The position numbers and the translations under genes were made by a program. Positions 8,070 to 13,260 of a DNA stretch of 13,260 bases are shown piece after piece. Source of the DNA: Onchocerca volvulus (lineage: Eukaryota; Nematoda; Chromadorea; Rhabditida; Onchocercidae). Each line of letters starts with the position of its first letter. Position 1 is the stretch's first letter. The notes below the pieces were generated by a model. The model was not told the origin of the DNA. It did no database searches and worked only from the letters and a program-made list of their open reading frames with translations. The stretch covers positions 1-13,260 of the forward strand of contig HG738226.1 of NCBI GenBank assembly GCA_000499405.2, read 5' to 3'.

Positions 8070-9116
8070 AATATATATAATCCTGGGAAACTAAGATATA
8101 TAGTATAGAAATAAATTGTTCTGCTAAAGTAGATATGACAAAAAAACATTTACATTTAATCAGTTTTTGGATTCCAAAACGAATGCTAAAGAGGATATAA
8201 AAGATTGAGGTGATTGAAAATCGAAAACAGATCCCAAAATCGAAAGGTATCGAAAAGCTTTAAAAGTAATATGCACAAAGGGTCCAACGATTCGCAAAGA
8301 TTCAAAAAGTGATTCGAAAAAGATCATGATCTCTTAAATGCTATATATATAGAAATCTTCATGATTAACTGATCATTCGCAACAAAACGAGCATATATCG
8401 CTTGCTTGCATACTGTTTACTGTTGAGTTGAATTGTAATCATTTTTTGAATAATTTGCAAGTGAAGAGAGAGTTTTTTCTCTGAAGAGATAATAAAAAAA
8501 TATGAATATGCATACTGTTGACATAGTTCCATTCCGTAGAAAAGGATAAAGAGCGTTAATAATTGCTCCACTCGTACAGGAAAAGCGATTTTGCTTCAGC
8601 AAATGGCTATTCCAAAGCTAAAAATCATCCTGAGATAGAATTGATAGTGTTACTTATAGATGAAAGACATCTGAGGAAGTATAGATATGATGCGTTGAAG
8701 ATAGGTTACTAGATCTATCGGAAAAAGCAGCAAAAATTTTTGAATTTCATAAATCTGAGTTGACAAAAGTAAAAGTTTAATATTTAAGGAGAATGTCGGA
8801 ACGATTACTACAAAAGACTCCTCTTTACAGAAAGTAGTATGAGAAAGAAATGCAAAAACGCCACTCGAAATGAGACAATGTAGAAAGTAAAGGATATATC
8901 GCATTTTTTGAAAATATCCAAGCTGCTGAATCGGCTGCGACGAAGTTTCGTAATTAAGGGATGAAAAATGTTGGATTCTTGTTAAGGATGATCAATATTG
9001 TGTTAAAGTTAATTATAAATAATAGCGAAAGCTGAATTTATTAGAAATAAAGCTATAATATTGATAGTTTAGTATTATGGAAACAAAGAGAAAGTTCACA
9101 TCATAAAACACTAAAG
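8070..9116. other. A-rich sequence, no confident gene
   Basis: Several short plus-strand open stretches (for example about 8868-8956, with 26 codons of mixed composition) lie between stops. Minus-strand ORFs at 8571-8365, 8602-8417 and 8904-8650 are Leu/Phe-rich from A-rich complement and show no family pattern. It may be decayed retroelement interior following the old LTR, but no Gag or Pol motif is visible. Confidence 0.4.
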
Positions 9117-9193
9117 ATGTAAAATTTTTTTGCCTAAGATAACTAAATTTTTTGGCCACTAGTTTTCTCACTTTTCAAAAAAAATTTTTACAT
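9117..9193. repeat. Inverted repeat of 16-18 bp
   Basis: ATGTAAAATTTTTTTG (9117-9132) pairs with CAAAAAAAATTTTTACAT (9176-9193), with two small gaps and a 43-base spacer. Low-complexity arms reduce its weight; it could be a small MITE-like unit. Confidence 0.5.
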
Positions 9194-10010
9194 TCCTGGT
9201 CAAAGTTAACTAACAAAAAAAGACAATTAGCATGGTTAGAAATTTTTTGTTTTGGACATAAATGCTCTTAATAACTGAATTCAAAAGGAAACTTGCTGAT
9301 AAGAAAGGAAGAAAATTATAGTGTCATGGGTAGATTATAAGTAACACCATTGCTTATAAAAAACTCAATAGAATCCTTCCTAAAAGAAGGAAGCAAACAG
9401 AACACTTAGAACAAGCATTTAACTCTTGTTAATTGACTGCTGCTCATCAAAGAACTTACTTTTACTCTTTCGCTTTCTAGATGTTTTGTAATTCCTTGTA
9501 ATCATGAATGAATAACTTATCCATACCTATTTTATTAAATTAGTTTGTGTCAGTGATAATTAAATTATTCATCTTCTCTTTTTCATTCTTGTGAAATATT
9601 TCACGACTGCCTCTGTTCAATATGTCGTTTTGTCTTTATTTCAGATTTCTGAAACAAAATTTCTGAGTACTCTTCACCTGTCAAACTCTTAAATCTAAAG
9701 TTTTTCTCTTGCTTCTTCAGGGTTCTCAAATTTTTCGAATTTTATTCATGCCGACAAAAAAAAGAAAACATGGGATTCATATAAGGAATAACTCTTTAAC
9801 ACAGAAATCTTACGAAAGAATTTCCACATCCTTTCTACATACTTGTGAAACAAAATTCCTTTGAAGCAGTGAGATTCATTCCGCGATTACGCGTTACATC
9901 AATTATTTTCTTGATAACAAAGAGGAAAGAATAAAAATAGCATGAAAATAGGATGAAAAGTATTATAGGGAACACTGCTAATATACTACATAATATTAAT
10001 ATATCATTGC
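9194..10010. other. AT-rich intergenic sequence, no gene
   Basis: No ORF of note on either strand. It contains a perfect 14-base palindrome GTGAAATATTTCAC (9591-9604) and a small TCCTTC/GAAGGA hairpin near 9375. Nothing else was recognised. Confidence 0.6.
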
Positions 10011-10058
10011 AAGCAGCAAACGTTGAATCAAACGTACGTTTGAATCTTTTTGCTGCTT
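10011..10058. repeat. Long imperfect hairpin with palindromic core
   Basis: AAGCAGCAAA (10011-10020) is exactly complementary to TTTGCTGCTT (10049-10058). At the centre, TCAAACGTACGTTTGA (10028-10043) is a perfect 16-base palindrome. The two arms match over about 23 bases with a short gap. Confidence 0.85.
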
Positions 10059-10550
10059 ATATATAAGTAGGAAGGAATCGATGTTTTGTTTGGATCAATG
10101 AAAATATCACATAACCTTGGTTCGCAAATATATCTACTGCTAATTCAGAAGTTATTTCAAAAACGACAAAGCCATGCAGAAACGAAAAACTGAAAATATT
10201 TCAAATTTCGTTTCATCATAATTGTTCGGTGAAAAGGCAAAAAACAACTAAATTTTATTTGGAAATTTAAATTTGAGACATCGAAACAGAAGCGAGAAAA
10301 AAATCCAGTAAATAAACTATCAGCTTAACTGGATTGTTTAAAAATATTGAACTGAGAATTTAAAAGATTGTGGTTGTTCTTATTATCAATTGGTATGTTT
10401 TGTTAGGTTTTTGAAATGATCGTTTCAACTTCACTGAAGATGTTTCAATGAAAAATTTATTTAGTAATGTTTTAAAATTAAAGGAGAACAGAAATGCAAA
10501 ATATCGCCGGAAAATAATGTGCCACATGATATTATCATAAATTTTGCAAA
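10059..10550. other. Intergenic sequence, end of duplicated block
   Basis: No gene. Near 10490-10540 CCGGAAAATAATGTGC and the following ATGATATTAT match about 368-400 in the receptor 3' flank, marking the far edge of the duplication that created the pseudogene. Confidence 0.5.
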
Positions 10551-10748
10551 ATGTCTCATCCTATTCCCTTGCTTTCTGCATTGAGAATTATCGATTTTAT
10601 CGCAGAACTAACTTTTGATTCAAGCAATCTTCAAGAATCGACGTTAAAACTACTTAAGAGTTTAGTAAATTTGTGGAACGATCCTAATAATCATTATGAA
10701 TATTCCCAGTTGATCTCTGATTTATCATTATCATCTATATTGACGTGA
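10551..10748 (+). CDS. Unrecognised 65-codon ORF
   Basis: An ATG-initiated ORF with a balanced, helix-like composition (Leu, Ser, Asn, Glu; R-I-I-D-F-I-A-E-L and L-K-L-L-K-S-L-V-N-L), less biased than chance frames here. There is no signal peptide, no family match and no acceptor just upstream. It lies on the opposite strand to and downstream of the receptor pseudogene. It may be a small gene, a stranded exon or chance. Confidence 0.2.
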   Translation: MSHPIPLLSALRIIDFIAELTFDSSNLQESTLKLLKSLVNLWNDPNNHYEYSQLISDLSLSSILT

Positions 10749-10814
10749 TTAAAGATGAGATTAAATTCGCAAGATTCTCACATCAACTATTATGGAATAC
10801 TTCCTACTGGTGAT

Positions 10815-11229
10815 GAGTAGCGGCTACGTGCGACACTGCATATTTTGATGTCATCTTTCCGACATTTTCTAAGCATGGAAGTGAATTCGTTTCGAATATT
10901 CTGTACTGCAATAACAATTACCAATCAGTATTGTTATTATTATTCATGGAGGAGTCATTAATATTTCCGACGCAATATTTCAACATTAAAATATTCTTTC
11001 CTGAGTAATACAGGATATTTCTGTCAATTTTTATCTTTTCCAATAACAAAATAACCAATTTCATGAAATGCTCATATTAACAAATACTCCCGCGTAGCAT
11101 CTTTTATGAAATTCCATTATTTCGGAAAATTCGAAGAATGATGTTGACAGACAGATCATTATTGATGTTTTATGCCCAATAAATACCACGATTATCTTTA
11201 ATGTTTGTAACAATTCGAAGTCTTAAGTA
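10815..11229 (-). pseudogene. Receptor pseudogene, exons 5 and 6 only
   Basis: A partial duplicate of the receptor at 1274-772. The exon 5 copy (11229-11035) keeps [10 protein letters not shown] and [12 protein letters not shown]. It is disabled by loss of two codons in TM6, a stop (TGA at 11063-11061) where the gene has Cys253, a donor changed from GT to AT (11034-11033) and an acceptor changed from AG to AC (11231-11230). The exon 6 copy starts at 10905 with an intact TGCAG acceptor, but has a one-base insertion after GAATAT and a deletion in the tail. No exon 1-4 copies were found up to 12700. The flanks also align, so it arose by DNA duplication rather than retroposition: the exon 5-6 intron is retained. 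Confidence 0.85.
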
Positions 11230-12329
11230 GTGAAATAAGAAATGTCATAAATAACAACTGCGTCACTTATTTGTGATTAATTAAATCTTCATAAAGTTTT
11301 TAATAGAATAATTCTAACATAGAAGTGACAATTATTTAGCTGAATAATGAAATTTTCGCGGGTAAAATTTAGTTATAAATTGAAGGATAAATCACCGATT
11401 CGTAATTAGGTGCTTGCTCCCGAAGCAATATCGTAGTCGTGATATTTAATCATAAAACAATTTCAATTATTTATCAATTTCTGGAAAAATAGATAGTATT
11501 TTGTCATAATAAGTTTATGCTTATATAAATGACTTTCTCATTCCTGAAGCAACGTCACAATATTTATTTCTAACAAATTTATAATTTTCGGAGGCATAAG
11601 ATTTTGAAGAAACAAACATCTTATACCTTGTGGACTGCCCCATAAACTAGCTAGATTGACCACGCGGAAAATCATTGTCGATTCCAGCTAGTATTATTGT
11701 AAAACAAGAAATTATTCTGTAATTTCACTTGAATATAGTTCATGGCAAGTTAAAAATGATAATAACTATATGACTTTAAATATATTTATATTTTAGGCAA
11801 ATTCACAAAACACTAGCAAATATTTGCAATTGAAATAATAAAAATAGCCAGGATCTAATTTATAGATGACTAAATTCATATAATCTTTAAAAAAAAAAAA
11901 GAAAGAAGCAAACTACTAGCTAAATCTAGCATTTACGAAAACTTATCATTCATTATAACATGTGAATTCGATTCTTGTTTATATTTTTACTATTATTCAG
12001 TTGTTGCACTTTACCTTGATCGTTAATTACTATTTTCATTAAAATGCGTTCTTTCAATTCCCTTAATTAATTTCACTCATTTCAGATAGCATTTAATTTA
12101 CAGCAAAACTACTACAGAAATTTTTTTTATTTGTTAAAAGTTATCAGTTGCTTCCATTTAAATAAATAAATTGATTAATTTATAAATAGTGAAATGCACA
12201 AGCAATTGGAAATATAATAACACGAATACTAATTAATTGGTAAGTATAGTTATTTCAAGTTTAATTATGGAGTAAATTTACCTTCGAAACTTCTAATTTA
12301 TCAAATTAGCAAGTATACAAAAAACCATA
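11230..12329. other. AT-rich intergenic sequence, no gene
   Basis: The first part (11230-11310) aligns weakly with receptor intron 4 near 1275-1350. No ORF of note. It contains an A12 run (11889-11900) and a short CTAGCTAG...CAGCTAG motif near 11645-11690. No receptor exon was recognised on either strand. Confidence 0.6.
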
Positions 12330-12356
12330 AATAATAATAATAATAATAATAATAAT
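12330..12356 (+). repeat. (AAT)9 microsatellite
   Basis: Nine uninterrupted AAT units. Sequence from 12357 to 12711 is otherwise featureless AT-rich DNA. Confidence 0.95.
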
Positions 12357-12711
12357 GAGAAAATACCGAAGACAATATATTAACTGTTTAAAGCATCTGG
12401 TAGACATGCTTGGAATATTTAACATTTTTTGATTATTTGCTGCTATTGTTGTGATCACCTGAAATACTAATTATAATGAGATAATTAGAAAAGGAAAAAT
12501 GATAGATTCAATAATTTTGCAAACAATAAATATTATTTATAATAATTTGAAGGAAAATTTTCAGTGCTAAATACAATACTTAAATTTCATTTTATAAGTG
12601 TCGCTGAAATCGCGAGATAAAAGAAGAAAAATCAGTGATCCCTTTGTTTAAAATTTTACATTGCATATCTCATGTAGTTGATTGTAGAATCATTTTTGTC
12701 TATCCAGTTAA

Positions 12712-12923
12712 AGAGCTTAAAAAAGCTCTCTATTATCATCAGCTAACTAAAGCACAATCTCATGCGCATCAAAGGCGCATACTTCCGAGACAACAAAGGA
12801 TCTTTCTTGTCTCTACAATGTACCATGACCCCCCATCCACGAAGAAGATGGGATGGGGTCCTGATTACAAAATCATTTCAACTAACAAGCTGCCATCAGC
12901 TCGGTCGAGTGGACCAGCTGGTG
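12712..12923 (+). repeat. Array of six tandem hairpins
   Basis: Stems in order: 12712-12729 (AGAGCTT/AAGCTCT, loop 4); 12762-12780 (ATGCGC/GCGCAT, loop 7); 12787-12813 (12 bp with one C-C mismatch, loop 3); 12827-12860 (GACCCC-CC-ATCC/GGATGGGGTC, 10 bp with a 2-base bulge, loop 12); 12862-12875 (TGATT/AATCA, loop 4); 12894-12923 (CATCAGCT plus GGTC against GACC plus AGCTGGTG, one G-U pair, one bulge, loop 5). Stems are separated by 1 to 32 bases. Confidence 0.8.
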
Positions 12924-13062
12924 ATAAACCAATTCCTTTTTTTTACCAAATCTATCTCCCCCCCTCTTTTACATTATAATCTCTTCATAATATTATCGGA
13001 ATTGTATTGTTAATATAATTGTTGTAATAATTGTTGCGTATGTTGATTTATAAATTAATCAT

Positions 13063-13068
13063 AATAAA
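13063..13068 (+). promoter_or_regulatory. AATAAA abutting SL1
   Basis: Polyadenylation-type hexamer ending exactly one base before the SL1 sequence. The same abutment is conserved at 7802-7807, which suggests a function in the repeat, such as LTR polyadenylation at the end of R. Confidence 0.5.
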
Positions 13069-13090
13069 GGTTTAATTACCCAAGTTTGAG
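13069..13090 (+). other. Exact 22-nt SL1 spliced-leader sequence
   Basis: All 22 bases of the conserved nematode SL1 leader (GGTTTAATTACCCAAGTTTG plus AG) are present. The next two bases are GT, as in a genuine SL RNA gene, but then TCGTTACC rather than the usual AAAC. Normally SL1 is encoded in SL RNA genes, often with 5S rDNA; no 5S sequence is seen here. An Sm-like AATTTTGGG lies at 13196-13204, about 127 bases from the SL1 start, farther than in known SL RNAs of about 100-110 nt. It is therefore more likely an SL1 copy inside a retroelement LTR than a functional SL RNA gene. Confidence 0.9.
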
Positions 13091-13161
13091 GTTCGTTACC
13101 AAGTGAATAAACATCAAAATAGAAGAAACTGTGAGAACAGAAGAACAGAATTCAACTTATT

Positions 13162-13198
13162 ATTTTGTCGCTATCAGAAAGAAAAGAAGCGACAAAAT
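13162..13198 (+). repeat. Perfect 11-bp hairpin at the LTR end
   Basis: ATTTTGTCGCT (13162-13172) and AGCGACAAAAT (13188-13198) are exact inverse complements around a 15-base loop. It lies just before the primer-binding-site-like sequence and overlaps the Sm-like AATTTTGGG. Confidence 0.9.
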
Positions 13199-13200
13199 TT

Positions 13201-13218
13201 TGGGGGCTGAGCCGGTGA
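13201..13218 (+). promoter_or_regulatory. Possible primer binding site (tRNA-Pro-like)
   Basis: TGGGGGCTGAGCCGGTGA begins with TGG, the complement of tRNA CCA, and its TGGGGGCT start matches primer binding sites of tRNA-Pro-primed retroelements. Its position after the repeat end supports an LTR. The reverse complement would be a tRNA 3' end TCACCGGCTCAGCCCCCA, to be checked against the host tRNA set. A GGC-TGA-GCC mini-hairpin overlaps it. Confidence 0.45.
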
Positions 13219-13243
13219 AGAAAGACAGGAACAAAAAACAAAA

Positions 13244-13254
13244 GGCAGGTAAGT
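13244..13254 (+). promoter_or_regulatory. Consensus splice donor in the leader
   Basis: GGCAG|GTAAGT with the junction at 13248/13249, a near-perfect 5' splice site in the untranslated leader after the primer-binding-site-like sequence. The old copy has a TTTTTTCCAG acceptor and ATG at 7941-7955, so the element may splice its leader. The window ends six bases later. Confidence 0.4.
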
Positions 13255-13260
13255 TGTTGC

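Larger units (their letters stand above)
12712..13200 (+). mobile_element. Probable 5' LTR carrying a hairpin array and SL1
   Basis: The GC content and lack of long A/T runs in 12740-12930 set this apart from its surroundings. It holds six consecutive hairpins (12712-12923), a TATAAAT at 13049-13055, AATAAA at 13063-13068, an exact SL1 22-mer (13069-13090) and a perfect 11-bp hairpin (13162-13198). It ends at a primer-binding-site-like TGGGGGCT (13201). The part from about 12958 has an older homologue at about 7688-7829. This fits U3-R-U5 of an LTR element whose body runs beyond the window, but the left edge is not defined and no partner LTR is visible. The alternative is a dispersed SL-RNA-related repeat. 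Short ORFs here (12635-13013) have no coding character. Confidence 0.5.

Noticed and set aside
12635..13013. Two overlapping plus-strand ORFs of 114 and 83 codons
   Set aside because: They run through the hairpin array in two frames without coding character and are explained by the structured repeat.
13069..13204. A functional SL RNA gene
   Set aside because: The distance from SL1 to the Sm-like site is about 127 bases, the donor context differs from known SL1 RNA, no 5S rDNA or clear upstream element was seen, and a second copy shares the LTR-like context. Kept only as an alternative.
1..13260. CRISPR arrays, tRNA or rRNA genes, bacterial promoters or operons
   Set aside because: No regularly spaced repeats, no cloverleaf or 5S-like sequence was recognised by eye, and the splice-site-rich AT sequence is eukaryotic.

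Overview
The window looks like nuclear DNA of a nematode. It is AT-rich and intron-rich, with no bacterial operon structure, tRNA or rRNA that I could find. Three things point to a nematode: an exact copy of the 22-nt SL1 spliced leader at 13069-13090, a seven-transmembrane chemoreceptor gene of the nematode Srsx type with nematode-style splice sites (TTTCAG / GTAAG), and relics of BEL/Pao retrotransposons. The species cannot be named from this sequence; a clade III parasite is only a guess.

Left half, minus strand (6960 down to 772): one six-exon gene encodes a 311-residue serpentine receptor. Every open reading frame line in this part is a fragment or shadow of it. All five splice junctions keep the reading frame and the seven membrane segments appear in order. 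Introns are 401, 145, 976, 3576 and 150 bases. Intron 4 (4850-1275) has been enlarged by a decayed BEL/Pao element in the same orientation, with integrase C-terminal pieces at about 2960-2050 and diverged LTR-like repeats at about 4700-4410 and 1990-1355. A broken plus-strand ORF (3639-4256) lies between them. Intron 3 holds a plus-strand LTR-like promoter (5370-5640) with the same 13-base TATA block as the intron-4 LTR.

Middle (6961-10490): no convincing gene. It contains an old plus-strand copy of an SL1-bearing repeat (about 7560-7950), several inverted repeats and AT-rich sequence. A disabled partial duplicate of the receptor (exons 5 and 6 only) lies at 11229-10815.

Right edge (about 12712-13260, plus strand): compositionally distinct, younger sequence. 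It has six consecutive hairpins in 212 bases, an AATAAA that abuts the exact SL1 sequence, a 'GT' directly after SL1, a perfect 11-bp hairpin, and then TGGGGGCTGAGCCGG, which resembles a tRNA-Pro-type primer binding site. A consensus splice donor follows at 13248/13249. The simplest reading is the 5' LTR and leader of an LTR retrotransposon that carries the host's spliced-leader sequence. The older copy at 7.6-7.9 kb shows that AATAAA plus SL1 is an inherited part of the repeat. This is the most interesting signal in the window.
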